From Pantoea coffeiphila (GTDB lineage: Bacteria > Pseudomonadota > Gammaproteobacteria > Enterobacterales > Enterobacteriaceae), in contig NZ_JAFBFW010000008.1 in the NCBI RefSeq assembly GCF_016909495.1, forward strand, positions 62,001 through 126,000: a stretch of DNA of 64,000 nt, written 5' to 3'. Positions 1 through 8,942 of this stretch are shown here, in pieces. The notes below the pieces were generated by a model. It saw nothing but the letters and a program-made list of their open reading frames with translations. It searched no databases and was not told the DNA's origin. A program made the position numbers and the translations under genes. Position 1 is the stretch's first letter; each line of letters begins with the position of its first letter.

Positions 1-1129
1 TGATGCCGTAAATGCGTTTCACCACTTCAAACAGGCCGCTCAGCGCACGCTGCTCCGGGAAGTATGGGCGCAGCTGTTCGTCGCTGATCGAGTACAGGTG
101 CTGTTTCTGCTTTTCACCGTAGTAAGTCAGATCCCACGGCTGCAGCTCGTCCACGCCGAACTCTTTTTTCGCAAAAGCGCGCAGCTCGGCCAGCTCCTGC
201 TCCGCCTGCGGACGCGCACGTTTCGCCAGATCGGTCAGGAAGTCGATCACCTGCGCCGGGCTTTCCGCCATCTTGGTCGCCAGTGATTTATGTGCGAAGG
301 AGTCAAAGCCCAGCAGCTGGGCCAGCTCGTGGCGCAGGGCCAGCTCTTCGGCCATCACTTCGCTGTTGTCCCATTTACCGGCGTTTGGACCCTGGTCAGA
401 AGCGCGGGTGGAATAGGCGCGGTACAGTTCTTCACGCAGCGCCTGGTTGTCGCAGTAGGTCATCACCGGCAGATAGCTTGGGATGTCCAGGGTCAGCAAC
501 CAGCCCTGCTGCTCTTTCGCTTCCGCCTGCGCTTTCGCAGCGGCCAGCGCGCTTTCCGGCATCCCGGACAGTTCGCTTTCATCGCCGATCAGCTTGCTCC
601 AGCCCATGGTCGCATCCAGCACGTTGTTGCTGTAGGTCGACCCCAGCTCGGAGAGGCGTGCGGCGATTTCACCGTAGCGCTGCTGCTTCTCTTTCGACAG
701 GCCGATACCGGACAGTTCGAAATCACGCAGCGCGTTATCGACCGCTTTTTTCTGTGCCAGATCGAGTGCGGCGTAGTGGCTGCCCTCTTTCAGATCGCGA
801 TATGCCTGATAAAGCCCTTCATGCTGGCCCGCCCAGGTGCTGTATTCCGACAGCAGCGGCAGGGTTTGTTCGTAGGCCTGGCGCAGCTCGGGGCTGTTTT
901 TTACCGAATTCAGGTGGCTGACCGGGGAGAACAGGCGGCTTAAACGATCGTCGACTTCTGCCAGCGGCTGCACCAGGTTATCCCAGCTGTAGGGCGCACC
1001 CTGGGCCACAGCTTTCTCAACCGCCGCACGGCAATCATCCAGTGCCTGGGTCACGGCGGGAACCACATGTTCAGGCTTGATGGCGGAAAACGGGGGAAGA
1101 GTAAACGAAGAAAGTAACGGGTTGGTCAT
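1..1129 (-). CDS. prlC: Oligopeptidase A, N-terminal part (cut by window edge)
   Basis: Cytosolic M3-family zinc metallopeptidase that degrades oligopeptides, including cleaved signal peptides. The N-terminus MTNPLLSSFTLPPFSAIKPE and the following ~376 residues look like E. coli PrlC almost throughout. The ATG at 1129 matches the known family start. The C-terminal part, with the HExxH zinc site, lies outside the window, so catalytic competence cannot be checked. The gene is divergent from the CPBP protease gene, with about 220 bp between the two starts. E. coli prlC is heat-shock regulated; I did not identify a clear sigma32 promoter here. Confidence 0.96.
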   Translation of the reverse strand, partial: MTNPLLSSFTLPPFSAIKPEHVVPAVTQALDDCRAAVEKAVAQGAPYSWDNLVQPLAEVDDRLSRLFSPVSHLNSVKNSPELRQAYEQTLPLLSEYSTWAGQHEGLYQAYRDLKEGSHYAALDLAQKKAVDNALRDFELSGIGLSKEKQQRYGEIAARLSELGSTYSNNVLDATMGWSKLIGDESELSGMPESALAAAKAQAEAKEQQGWLLTLDIPSYLPVMTYCDNQALREELYRAYSTRASDQGPNAGKWDNSEVMAEELALRHELAQLLGFDSFAHKSLATKMAESPAQVIDFLTDLAKRARPQAEQELAELRAFAKKEFGVDELQPWDLTYYGEKQKQHLYSISDEQLRPYFPEQRALSGLFEVVKRIYGI

Positions 1130-1352
1130 AGCGCAGTAGTCCTTTAATCGGTGTAAGGAGCGCGTTTTTACGCACGATTTCTTTAACATGAGGCTAAGTG
1201 TAGCGAAAATCAATGGTTGCCAGCGTAACATCTCCCCTTCATCGGCTATCGGAGCGGCTTCTCACCGCACGTTCGGCTTTGCTGGTGCCGGGACGGCATT
1301 GCATACTCTTTCGCTTTGTTACGCTGTATTACTCATTTAAACAGGGAGTGAA

Positions 1353-2180
1353 ATGATGTGGTTTTTGCTGGCGCTGTCTTTGCTGTTCTTGTCATTTAGT
1401 CTGCGCAGCTCACTGGTATTGTTATTTATTGCTCTGGCAATGGCGATTATCGATCAAACGCTGCTGCCACCGGGCATTATTGCTCTTGGCATTATGTTCT
1501 GCATCGCCATTTGCTGGGGATATCGCCAGCGGCAAACGCCGTTTGCGCTACCGGGCGAGATCCTGCTGGTCGCCGGCGCAATCGCGCTGGGGCTGCATAT
1601 GATTCCGGGTTTTAATAATCAAATCGCGGCTTCAGGCGTGCAGGCCGGGCCGCAGAGCCTGCCGTTCACCTTCTATTTTAATCTTGATAAAGCGCTGATC
1701 CCGTTCCTGCTGCTGGGCTGCATGCCAACGCTGATCGCGCGTCCGTCACAGCAGCCGCAGAATCCGCTGTGGTGGTTGGTACTGCTGCTGTCGATGCCTC
1801 TGCTGCTGTTAGTGGCGACCGTAATCGGCGCGCTGCGGGTGGAGCCCCATATTCCAGCCTGGATTGGCTCGTTTATGCTCGCCAACCTGTTTTTCGTCTG
1901 CCTGGCGGAGGAAGCCCTGTTCCGTGGCTATATTCAGCAGCGCCTGAGCCAACTGCTGGGCGACAAGCGCGCGCTGTTGATTGCCTCGGTATTATTTGGC
2001 CTGGCGCACTTTTCTGGTGGACTGATGCTGGTATTTTTCGCCACGCTGACGGGCGTGATTTACGGTCTGGCCTGGCTGTGGAGCGGACGTCTTTGGGTGG
2101 CTACGCTGGTGCATTTTTCCTTTAATATGCTGCACCTGCTGTTCTTCACCTATCCTGTATGGCAACGCCTGCCGACCTGA
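1353..2180 (+). CDS. CPBP family intramembrane glutamic endopeptidase
   Basis: Membrane protein of 275 residues with several hydrophobic helices. It carries the three CPBP (CaaX protease and bacteriocin-processing) motifs: EEALFR at residues 186-191, FGLAH near 215, and HFSFN close to the C-terminus. The glutamates and histidines of these motifs form the intramembrane active site in the family. Bacterial members are linked to bacteriocin self-immunity or peptide maturation, but the substrate here is unknown. Two adjacent ATGs (1353 and 1356) follow the Shine-Dalgarno AGGGAG. It stands alone between prlC and rlmJ, an addition compared with the E. coli prlC-rlmJ order. Confidence 0.88.
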   Translation: MMWFLLALSLLFLSFSLRSSLVLLFIALAMAIIDQTLLPPGIIALGIMFCIAICWGYRQRQTPFALPGEILLVAGAIALGLHMIPGFNNQIAASGVQAGPQSLPFTFYFNLDKALIPFLLLGCMPTLIARPSQQPQNPLWWLVLLLSMPLLLLVATVIGALRVEPHIPAWIGSFMLANLFFVCLAEEALFRGYIQQRLSQLLGDKRALLIASVLFGLAHFSGGLMLVFFATLTGVIYGLAWLWSGRLWVATLVHFSFNMLHLLFFTYPVWQRLPT

Positions 2181-2319
2181 TATAATCGGCGCAATTCGTT
2201 CTCATGCTTTTTCCTGCATCCGTTGCTGTGCGCCGTTCTGTAGGGTAATCCGTGGGGTAATAATTGTAGAAAATTGATTCACCATCAATTAAAGCCGCAT
2301 AAAATCAACAGGATAAATA

Positions 2320-3162
2320 ATGCTCAGCTATCGCCACAGTTTTCACGCCGGCAACCACGCCGATGTACTTAAGCACACCGTACAAAGCCTGATTATCAGT
2401 TCGCTGAACGAGAAAGATAAACCCTATCTTTACCTCGACACCCACGCGGGCGCCGGTCGGTATCTGTTGAGCGGTGAGCATGCGGAGCGTACCGGCGAAT
2501 ATCTGGAAGGTATCGCCCGTATCTGGCAGCAGGACGATCTCCCTGCCGAGCTTGAGCCGTATATTAAAGCGGTCAAGGATCTGAACCCTAACGGTAAGCT
2601 GCGCTACTATCCGGGTTCTCCGCTGATTGCTCGCTACCTGCTGCGTGAATACGACAAGCTACAGCTGACCGAACTGCACTCCAGCGATTTCCCGCTGCTG
2701 CGCGGTGAGTTCCTGAAAGACAGCCGCGCGCGCACCGATCGTGCCGATGGCTATCAGCAGCTGAAAGCCAAGCTGCCGCCGCTGTCCCGCCGTGGTTTTG
2801 TGCTGATCGACCCGCCTTACGAGCTGAAAAGCGACTATCAGGCCGTCGTGAAGGGCATCGAGGAGGGCTATAAGCGCTTCAGTACCGGCGTTTACGCGCT
2901 GTGGTATCCGGTGGTGCTGCGTCAGCAGATTAAGCGCATGTGTAAAGATCTGGAAGCTACCGGTATTCGCCGTATTCTGCAGATCGAGCTGGGCGTGCGC
3001 CCGGACAGCGACCGTTTCGGCATGACTGCGTCGGGGATGATTGTGGTTAACCCGCCGTGGAAGCTGGAGCAGCAGATGAAGAATGTGCTGCCGTGGCTGG
3101 AAAAAGTGCTGGTACCGTCCGGGACCGGGCATTCTAAGGTTGAGTGGATCGTTCCGGAGTAA
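2320..3162 (+). CDS. rlmJ: 23S rRNA (adenine(2030)-N6)-methyltransferase RlmJ
   Basis: SAM-dependent methyltransferase that makes m6A2030 in 23S rRNA. At 280 residues it equals the E. coli protein in length and is very similar over its whole length, starting MLSYRHSFHAGNHADVLKHT. The N6-adenine methyltransferase motif DPPY is at residues 164-167, and the SAM-binding stretch DTHAGAGRY lies near residue 40. An AGGA-type ribosome site precedes the ATG. In E. coli the next gene is gor; here gor lies almost 6 kb away, beyond repeats, rnz and the RNA-repair genes. Confidence 0.96.
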   Translation: MLSYRHSFHAGNHADVLKHTVQSLIISSLNEKDKPYLYLDTHAGAGRYLLSGEHAERTGEYLEGIARIWQQDDLPAELEPYIKAVKDLNPNGKLRYYPGSPLIARYLLREYDKLQLTELHSSDFPLLRGEFLKDSRARTDRADGYQQLKAKLPPLSRRGFVLIDPPYELKSDYQAVVKGIEEGYKRFSTGVYALWYPVVLRQQIKRMCKDLEATGIRRILQIELGVRPDSDRFGMTASGMIVVNPPWKLEQQMKNVLPWLEKVLVPSGTGHSKVEWIVPE

Positions 3163-3175
3163 TTTCTGCGGGTTC

Positions 3176-3406
3176 GCTGCGTGAGTCGTGCGAGAGCACG
3201 GTATTCAGTGCGGATGGCTGCGTGAGTCGTGCGGGAGCACGGTATTCAGTGCGGATGGCTGCGTGAGTCGTGCGGGAGCACGGTATTCAGTGCGGATGGC
3301 TGCGTGAGTCGTGCGGGAGCACGGTATTCAGTGCAGGTGGCTGCGTGAGTCGTGCGGGAGCACGGTATTCAGTGCAGGTGGCTGCGTGAGTCGTGCGGGA
3401 GTACGG
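3176..3406. repeat. 41-bp tandem repeat array (5 full units plus a partial one)
   Basis: Units begin at 3176, 3217, 3258, 3299 and 3340, each exactly 41 bp, with a sixth broken copy from 3381. Each unit contains the small inverted repeat CGTGC-GGGA-GCACG; the first copy carries GAGA instead of GGGA. Copies 4 and 5 end in GCAGGTG where copies 1-3 have GCGGATG. The unit length is not a multiple of three and no gene crosses the array, so it is non-coding. It starts 13 bp after the rlmJ stop codon and runs directly into the structured element at 3403. Confidence 0.93.
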
Positions 3407-3602
3407 CCTCTGCGGCGGCGGCGGGCGGTCCTCACGCCGCGCTTTGCGCGGTGCCCTCGTCTCCGGCATCTGACCGACGGACCGTTTGAGAGCGGGCTTC
3501 CTGCCCGCGCTCAAACTGACACCAGCGTCCCTGCTGTCGTCTCCTGGTCAGTTGCCTCCACCTCAGCGCTGCGGATTGCCACTTTGCCGCCGCAGAGGCC
3601 GT
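3403..3602 (+). repeat. Structured ~200-bp element, copy A
   Basis: Bounded by a perfect 17-bp inverted repeat (3403-3419 with 3586-3602). Inside are three more hairpins: CCGCGC-TTT-GCGCGG (3437-3451), GTTTGAG/CTCAAAC enclosing GCGGGC/GCCCGC (3484-3516), and ACCAG/CTGGT (3521-3548). Conserved segments shared with copy B include GGCGGTCCTC near 3425 and CTCAGCGCTGCG at 3562-3573. The stems differ in sequence from copy B but stay self-complementary. It could act as an RNA, a terminator-like structure, or a mobile non-coding repeat. No protein gene is supported here. Confidence 0.8.
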
Positions 3603-3800
3603 TCTCCTTCAGTTTTCGTGCTCGCTTTCCGTTAAGTCGGCGTTCGATCTTCGTTCGGCAAATCGGTTTTACTTCCTCATTTCCTCAACACCCAAACTGT
3701 GCGCAGGTAAAAGCACAGCATCGACATCGCCCGTTTCGCTGGCATCGTACTGATGCATCACATCAATGCTTTCGGATCTGAAGACAGCTCCGGGATCATA

Positions 3801-4006
3801 GCGCTGACGGGGCGTGGCCACGGCTGGCAATTCGCAGCGCTGAGCAGAGTGAGGAAGCCAGGATGTGCCCGCAGGACGCGGGCACAAGGCTCGGCCGGCA
3901 CAGGGACGTGACGTCCGAGCCGGTCCGACAGGCTGACGAACGAAGCGAAGGCACCACGCAACGCGTGGCGCGAGGACCGCCAGACGTGGCCACGCCCCGT
4001 CAGCGC
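3801..4006 (-). repeat. Structured ~200-bp element, copy B (inverted relative to copy A)
   Basis: Bounded by a perfect 21-bp inverted repeat (3801-3821 with 3986-4006) whose sequence is unrelated to the terminal stem of copy A. Read on the minus strand, the interior follows copy A in order. It has the GGCGGTCCTC segment, hairpin CCACGC-GTT-GCGTGG (3954-3968), helix GGCTCGG/CCGAGCC (3888-3921), hairpin TGTGCCCGC/GCGGGCACA (3864-3886), and CTCAGCGCTGCG (3833-3844). It ends 34 bp before the rnz stop codon, between convergent genes. The 198 bp between the copies shows no feature I recognise. Confidence 0.8.
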
Positions 4007-4039
4007 GGGCACCAGAACACCAGACTGCACAGCCCCCTT

Positions 4040-4954
4040 TTAGACAACAAACACCGCAAAATCATGCGCCATCTCCGTCGCCGGAAACACCGCCCGACAC
4101 TCATCCAACAGCCGCTCACAGTCCTGGCGTAAATAACGCGAACTGAGATGGGTGATAATCAGCCGCTTCGCCCCGCTCTCCTTCGCCACCCTGGCCGCCT
4201 GCACCGTCGAGGAATGACCGCGACCGTTGGCTTTTTCTTCCATCGCCACTTCCAGCGTCGCCTCATGCACCATCAAATCAACACCCGCCGCCAGATCGGT
4301 GGCCGCCGCGGTGGGCGCCGTATCGCCAAAGATGGCCAGGCTGCGTCCTTTGATTGTGCTGCCAACATAATCCCAGCCATTCACCACCCGACCATCATCG
4401 AGCGTTACGCTGCGCCCCTGCTTTAAATCGTAATAGTAAGGGCCGGGCAGATAGCCGTCCGCTTTCAGCCGCCCCGCATCCAGCGCGCCGGGTTTGTCAT
4501 GCTCATCAATCCGGTAGCCGTAACACTCCACCGGATGCGTCAGCGGAAACGCGGTCACACGAAACTGCTCGTCGTTGCACACCTCTCCGGCGGTAATCTC
4601 AACGATCTCCAGCGGGAAAGTCAGCCACGACCCGCTCAGCTGCAGCGAGGTTTCCACAAAGGTCTTAATCCCTACCGGACCGTATAGCGTTAACGGCTCG
4701 GTGGCACCGTTCATCGACCGGCTGGTCAGCAACCCCGGCAGGCCGAAAATATGATCGCCGTGCAGATGGGTAATAAAGATTTTCTCAATTTTCCCCGGCT
4801 TAATCGGCGTACGCAGGATCTGATGCTGGGTCCCTTCTCCGCAGTCAAACAGCCAGCTGCCGCGATTGTATTCACTCAGGTTTAGCGAAATGCTGGTAAC
4901 ATTTCGCTCGCGGCTCGGGGTACCGGCACCGGTACCTAAAAACTGTAATTCCAT
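4040..4954 (-). CDS. rnz: Ribonuclease Z / RNase BN
   Basis: Metallo-beta-lactamase-fold nuclease that trims the 3' ends of tRNA precursors. The 304-residue protein is close to E. coli ElaC/RNase BN along its whole length. The zinc-ligand motif HLHGDH is at residues 63-68, and downstream histidines lie in segments such as GRGHSST and ITHLSSR. The ATG at 4954 gives the family N-terminus [11 protein letters not shown]. It points the same way as rtcR, whose end is about 60 bp upstream, so the two might be co-transcribed, although housekeeping tRNA maturation does not need this. Confidence 0.95.
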   Translation of the reverse strand: MELQFLGTGAGTPSRERNVTSISLNLSEYNRGSWLFDCGEGTQHQILRTPIKPGKIEKIFITHLHGDHIFGLPGLLTSRSMNGATEPLTLYGPVGIKTFVETSLQLSGSWLTFPLEIVEITAGEVCNDEQFRVTAFPLTHPVECYGYRIDEHDKPGALDAGRLKADGYLPGPYYYDLKQGRSVTLDDGRVVNGWDYVGSTIKGRSLAIFGDTAPTAAATDLAAGVDLMVHEATLEVAMEEKANGRGHSSTVQAARVAKESGAKRLIITHLSSRYLRQDCERLLDECRAVFPATEMAHDFAVFVV

Positions 4955-5014
4955 ACGCTTTCTACTCCGTCATAGCGTTGTTTCCTGCAACGAGCAGGAG
5001 AAAAGGGGGCGAGT

Positions 5015-6598
5015 TTAGCACTGGTTATCCCCGTGCAGCTGCTCCCAGCTCAGATCGAAACGGGCCAGATACTTACGCAGGCGGTCGGCATCGTTGGGCT
5101 GCTTTTTCTGCTGGCGGGATACGGCAAACAGCCTGCGTCCGGCATCGGACAGCGACGATGACGTGCGGCAAATCGCCAGTACGCTTTCCAGCTGGGTACG
5201 ATCAAAGAGATCCAGCTCGCCCATTCCTTCCGGCAGGCTGCCGCCCTCTACCTGATACCAACTGCGGCGCAGTCGGTCAATCTCCTCTTCCACCTGCTCG
5301 CTACCGATACGTCCTTCATCCGCCAGCGTCGCCATCCGCGTTACAGAAGCGCTTAACTCGCGAAAATTTCCCGGCCAGCGGGCTTCAGGCGAACAGGCAA
5401 ACTGCAAAAAACGCTGCCTCGCTGGCGGTTCAAACCGCACCTGTGACTGGCTGTCGCCAGCATAGCGCAGCAGTTCATACTCCAGATTAGGCTCGATGTC
5501 CTCACGCCGCTGTGCCAGACCCGGCAGCGTAAAGGTCCACATATTAATGCGCGCGAAGAGATCTTCGCGAAAGCGCCCTTCCGCCACCCGCTGCCGCAGG
5601 TCGCGATGCGTACCGGCGATCAGCTGAAAATCGCTGCTCACCTCTTTATCACTGCCGAAAGGCAAAAAGCGTTTTTCTTCAATCGCCTTCAGCAGCATCG
5701 CCTGCTCATCCAGCCCCAGCTCGGCGATTTCATCAAGGAACAACATGCCACCGTCCGCTTCACGCAGCAGGCCGTTTCGCGCCTGCTGCGCACCGGTGAA
5801 GGCACCTTTCACATGGCCGAACAGCGTCGACATGGCATTATCACCGCGCAGGGTGGCGCAGTTAACGGCGACCAGCCTGCCTTTGACCCGATGCCGCGAC
5901 TGGCGCAGCTGCCAGATGCGCTCGGCCAGAAACGATTTGCCCGCCCCGGTCGGGCCGGTAAGCAAAATGGGAGCCGTGGAACGCAGCGCCACCCGCTCAA
6001 TCTGTTCGATAAGCGCGTTGAAGGTGGTGTTTCGCGTGGCAATACCGCCCTTCAACAACGAAACCGATGCGGCCTGTTCACGCATAAAACGGCTGGTCAG
6101 CGTGGCATAACGGCGCAGATCCAGATCGATAATCGAATAAGCCCCTGCCGTTTTGGGTTCACCCTCGTTCTGGCCCGGTCCGGTTTGCAGCAGGCGCGCG
6201 GGCAGATAGCGCGCTTCCGTGAGCAGGAACCAGCAGATCTGCACCACGTGTGTCCCGGTCGTAATGTGGACCAGATACTCTTCATTTTCCGTATCAAACG
6301 TATAGCGGCTGGCAAACTCAAGCAGTGCGCCGTACACCTCTTCAAAATCCCAGGGATCGCGGAGCACGATTTCGTTGAGCTTAACCTGCGTCGCCGGTGA
6401 TACCTGCGCCACGTCTTCCACCACCTGCCCGGCCAGCTGCTGGCTGTTATCGCCGTGCAGCAGTTCCAGTCGGTCAATGGCAAAACCCGGCTGCATGCAA
6501 AGCCCGACGGTGGGGCGCCATTTGTTCCAGCGGTTATGGCGTTTCCCGCGTTTATCCAGCGTGGTGCCCAGCATGCCAATCACAACCCGGCGCTTCAT
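5015..6598 (-). CDS. rtcR: RtcR, sigma54-dependent activator of the RNA-repair operon
   Basis: Enhancer-binding protein of 527 residues. The first ~180 residues form the CARF-type sensor domain known in RtcR, which responds to RNA ends in the E. coli system. The AAA+ domain follows, with Walker A GPTGAGKS (215-222), the sigma54-contact loop GAFTGA (265-270) and Walker B LFLDEIAE. A DNA-binding tail ends the protein. The ATG at 6598 follows AAGGATAAAC on the minus strand. It is divergent from rtcB across 192 bp that hold a good sigma54 promoter. Confidence 0.95.
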   Translation of the reverse strand: MKRRVVIGMLGTTLDKRGKRHNRWNKWRPTVGLCMQPGFAIDRLELLHGDNSQQLAGQVVEDVAQVSPATQVKLNEIVLRDPWDFEEVYGALLEFASRYTFDTENEEYLVHITTGTHVVQICWFLLTEARYLPARLLQTGPGQNEGEPKTAGAYSIIDLDLRRYATLTSRFMREQAASVSLLKGGIATRNTTFNALIEQIERVALRSTAPILLTGPTGAGKSFLAERIWQLRQSRHRVKGRLVAVNCATLRGDNAMSTLFGHVKGAFTGAQQARNGLLREADGGMLFLDEIAELGLDEQAMLLKAIEEKRFLPFGSDKEVSSDFQLIAGTHRDLRQRVAEGRFREDLFARINMWTFTLPGLAQRREDIEPNLEYELLRYAGDSQSQVRFEPPARQRFLQFACSPEARWPGNFRELSASVTRMATLADEGRIGSEQVEEEIDRLRRSWYQVEGGSLPEGMGELDLFDRTQLESVLAICRTSSSLSDAGRRLFAVSRQQKKQPNDADRLRKYLARFDLSWEQLHGDNQC

Positions 6599-6734
6599 GT
6601 TTATCCTTAAATATAAAAAGCGAGATAAAAAGATAATAATCTAACTTGCGGCATCAATATCGAACATCAAAAATATTTTTTAAAAACCATAAAATTCATA
6701 AATTTAAAAATAAATTCACAGCTAAAAACCGCAA

Positions 6735-6750
6735 TGGCACGCTTCTGGCA
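6735..6750 (+). promoter_or_regulatory. Sigma54 (-24/-12) promoter of rtcB
   Basis: TGGCACG-CTTC-TGGCA fits the sigma54 pattern TGGCACG-N4-TTGCA with a single mismatch in the -12 box. Transcription would start near 6761, about 30 bp before the rtcB ATG. The adjacent divergent gene encodes the sigma54 activator RtcR, which makes the assignment strong. The AT-rich stretch 6650-6720 is the likely place for RtcR enhancer sites, but I could not delimit them. Confidence 0.85.
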
Positions 6751-6790
6751 ATAGTGGTTCGTCACCCACGTTAAGCAAAAGGAATAACAG

Positions 6791-8014
6791 ATGGCAAATG
6801 AATGGCAGCAGTTGCAGAACCCCGACGGCGCTGCGGTAAAAATGTGGACGCATGGCGTACCGGTCGATCCGAAAGCACAGCAGCAGCTGCTGAATACCGC
6901 CAAAATGCCGTTTATCTTTAAACATCTGGCAGTAATGCCGGACGTTCACGTCGGTAAAGGCTCCACGATTGGCAGCGTGATACCGACCAAAGGCGCGATT
7001 ATCCCGGCAGCGGTCGGCGTGGATATTGGCTGCGGCATGATTGCCGTACGCACCTCGCTGACGGCAGCCGATCTGCCGGATAACCTGCACGGTATCCGCA
7101 GCGCAATTGAACGGGCGGTGCCTCACGGCCGCAGCAGCGGACGGTCGGGCCGGGATCGCGGCGCGTGGCAAAACCCACCGGGCGTGGTTGATAGCCACTG
7201 GCAGGCGCTGGAGCAGGGCTTCAAACGTATTACGGATAAGTATCCTGCACTGCTGAAAACCAATAACTACCAGCATCTCGGCACGCTCGGTACCGGTAAT
7301 CACTTTATCGAACTCTGCCTGGATGAAGCCGAGCGGGTGTGGGTGATGCTGCACAGCGGGTCGCGCGGCGTTGGCAATGCCATCGGCAACCTGTTTATTA
7401 CGCTGGCCCAGCAGGATATGCGCCAGCACATCGCCAACCTGCCGGACCGCGATCTGGCCTATTTTGCCGAAGGCAGCGCGCATTTTGATGACTATCTACA
7501 GGCGGTGGAATGGGCACAGGATTACGCCCGCCACAACCGCATGGTGATGATGCAGCAGACGCTGACGGCGCTGGCGCAGGCGGTAACCAAGCCGTTTATC
7601 GCCGAGGAACAGACGGTTAACTGTCACCACAACTACGTGCAGCGCGAACAGCATTTCGGCGAAGAGGTGCTGATCACACGTAAAGGTGCGGTCTCCGCGC
7701 GCAAAGGCGAAATGGGGATTATTCCCGGCTCGATGGGGGCGAAAAGCTTTATCGTGCGCGGGCTGGGCAACGAAGAGAGCTTCTGCTCATGCAGCCACGG
7801 TGCCGGGCGCGTGATGAGCCGTACCGAGGCGAAAAACCGTTTCACCGTAGCCGACCAGCAGCGCGCAACGGCTCACGTTGAGTGCCGTAAAGACAGCAAC
7901 GTCATCGATGAAATCCCGATGGCCTACAAAGATATTGACGCGGTGATGGCCGCCCAGGCCTCGCTGGTAGAAATTGTCCACACCCTGCGCCAGGTGGTGT
8001 GCGTAAAAGGATAA
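6791..8014 (+). CDS. rtcB: RNA-splicing ligase RtcB
   Basis: GTP-dependent ligase that joins RNA 2',3'-cyclic phosphate or 3'-phosphate ends to 5'-OH ends. The 407-residue protein is close to E. coli RtcB (408). The Mn-ligand cysteine is in GVDIGCGM (Cys81). The GMP-accepting histidine is in SCSHGAGR (His336). Metal-site segments HLGTLGTGNHF and MLHSGSRGVGN are intact, so it should be active. It is preceded by AGGAATAACAG and a sigma54 promoter. In E. coli the next gene is the RNA cyclase rtcA; here it is a nucleotidyltransferase, 7 bp downstream. Confidence 0.96.
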   Translation: MANEWQQLQNPDGAAVKMWTHGVPVDPKAQQQLLNTAKMPFIFKHLAVMPDVHVGKGSTIGSVIPTKGAIIPAAVGVDIGCGMIAVRTSLTAADLPDNLHGIRSAIERAVPHGRSSGRSGRDRGAWQNPPGVVDSHWQALEQGFKRITDKYPALLKTNNYQHLGTLGTGNHFIELCLDEAERVWVMLHSGSRGVGNAIGNLFITLAQQDMRQHIANLPDRDLAYFAEGSAHFDDYLQAVEWAQDYARHNRMVMMQQTLTALAQAVTKPFIAEEQTVNCHHNYVQREQHFGEEVLITRKGAVSARKGEMGIIPGSMGAKSFIVRGLGNEESFCSCSHGAGRVMSRTEAKNRFTVADQQRATAHVECRKDSNVIDEIPMAYKDIDAVMAAQASLVEIVHTLRQVVCVKG

Positions 8015-8021
8015 GGAGTGA

Positions 8022-8810
8022 ATGATGGAACAGACGATAAGCCGCGAAATGCGCGGCAGAATATTGGCAACGCTGGAAGAAACGGAAGCAAAGTACGGGG
8101 TGCGTATCCTGTACGCCTGCGAATCGGGCAGCCGCGGCTGGGGTTTTGCCTCACCGGATAGCGATTATGATGTGCGTTTCATTTATGTACATCAGCCGGA
8201 ATGGTATCTGCGGGTGATGCCGCCGCGCGATGTGATCGAAATGCCGATAGATGACGAGCTGGACGTGTGCGGCTGGGAATTGCGTAAAACGCTTGGCCTG
8301 ATGCAGGCCGCTAACCCCACGCTGATGGAGTGGCTGGACTCGCCGATCGTTTATCGCCAGCATACCGAAAGCAGCAGTGCGCTACAGGCGCTGGCCCGCG
8401 ACTATTGTAGCGATCGACGTGCGCGCTACCATTACCTGTCGATGGCGAGAAAAAATTTTCGCGGCTATTTGCAGGGGGAGCAGGTACGACTCAAGAAATA
8501 TTTCTACGTGCTGCGTCCACTGCTCGCCGTGATGTGGATCGAAGCCGGTCTGGGAACCCCGCCTATGCGGTTCGACAAACTGGTCGCGGGCACGGTGACC
8601 GAGCCGAAACTGCTGGCCGAGATAGAGTCGCTGCTGGTGATGAAACGCAACGCGAATGAAGCGGAATATGGCCCGCGCCGCCCTTACCTGCACGCCTTTA
8701 TCCGCAGCCAGCTGGAGCAGCAGGATCGCCCAGCGCTGGCCGACAGTGAAAGGCGCGATGCGACAAAGCTGGATCGGTTCCTGCACGATACAGTCATGGC
8801 CCAGAGGTGA
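8022..8810 (+). CDS. RlaP-like nucleotidyltransferase of the RNA-repair operon
   Basis: DNA-polymerase-beta-type nucleotidyltransferase of 262 residues. The family signature is clear: GSRGWG at residues 36-41, then SDYD with the metal-binding aspartates Asp48 and Asp50. It matches what is described as the RlaP family (RNA-repair-pathway polymerase beta), which is found near RtcB and RNA ligases. Its reaction is not established; adding nucleotides to damaged RNA ends is the usual suggestion. The start follows AAGGAG only 7 bp after the rtcB stop, so the two are almost certainly one transcript. An alternative ATG lies at 8025. Confidence 0.85.
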   Translation: MMEQTISREMRGRILATLEETEAKYGVRILYACESGSRGWGFASPDSDYDVRFIYVHQPEWYLRVMPPRDVIEMPIDDELDVCGWELRKTLGLMQAANPTLMEWLDSPIVYRQHTESSSALQALARDYCSDRRARYHYLSMARKNFRGYLQGEQVRLKKYFYVLRPLLAVMWIEAGLGTPPMRFDKLVAGTVTEPKLLAEIESLLVMKRNANEAEYGPRRPYLHAFIRSQLEQQDRPALADSERRDATKLDRFLHDTVMAQR

Positions 8811-8942
8811 AATGGCAGAGGCATCGTTCGGCTCGGTGCCTCCGCCCTATCGCAATCATAGACGCAATCTTTGCGGCATTTGGCCGAGTGGCGTTACACT
8901 TATGCCCAGAAAAATAACTCACTTACTGAACTGGAAGATTCG

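Noticed and set aside
3176-3406. CRISPR array
   Set aside because: The 41-bp units are contiguous with no unique spacers, and no cas genes are present.
3311-3781. Long open frames across the tandem repeat and structured elements
   Set aside because: The 41-bp unit shifts frame at each copy, the frames have no ribosome site, and the translated sequence resembles nothing; the structure explains the region better.
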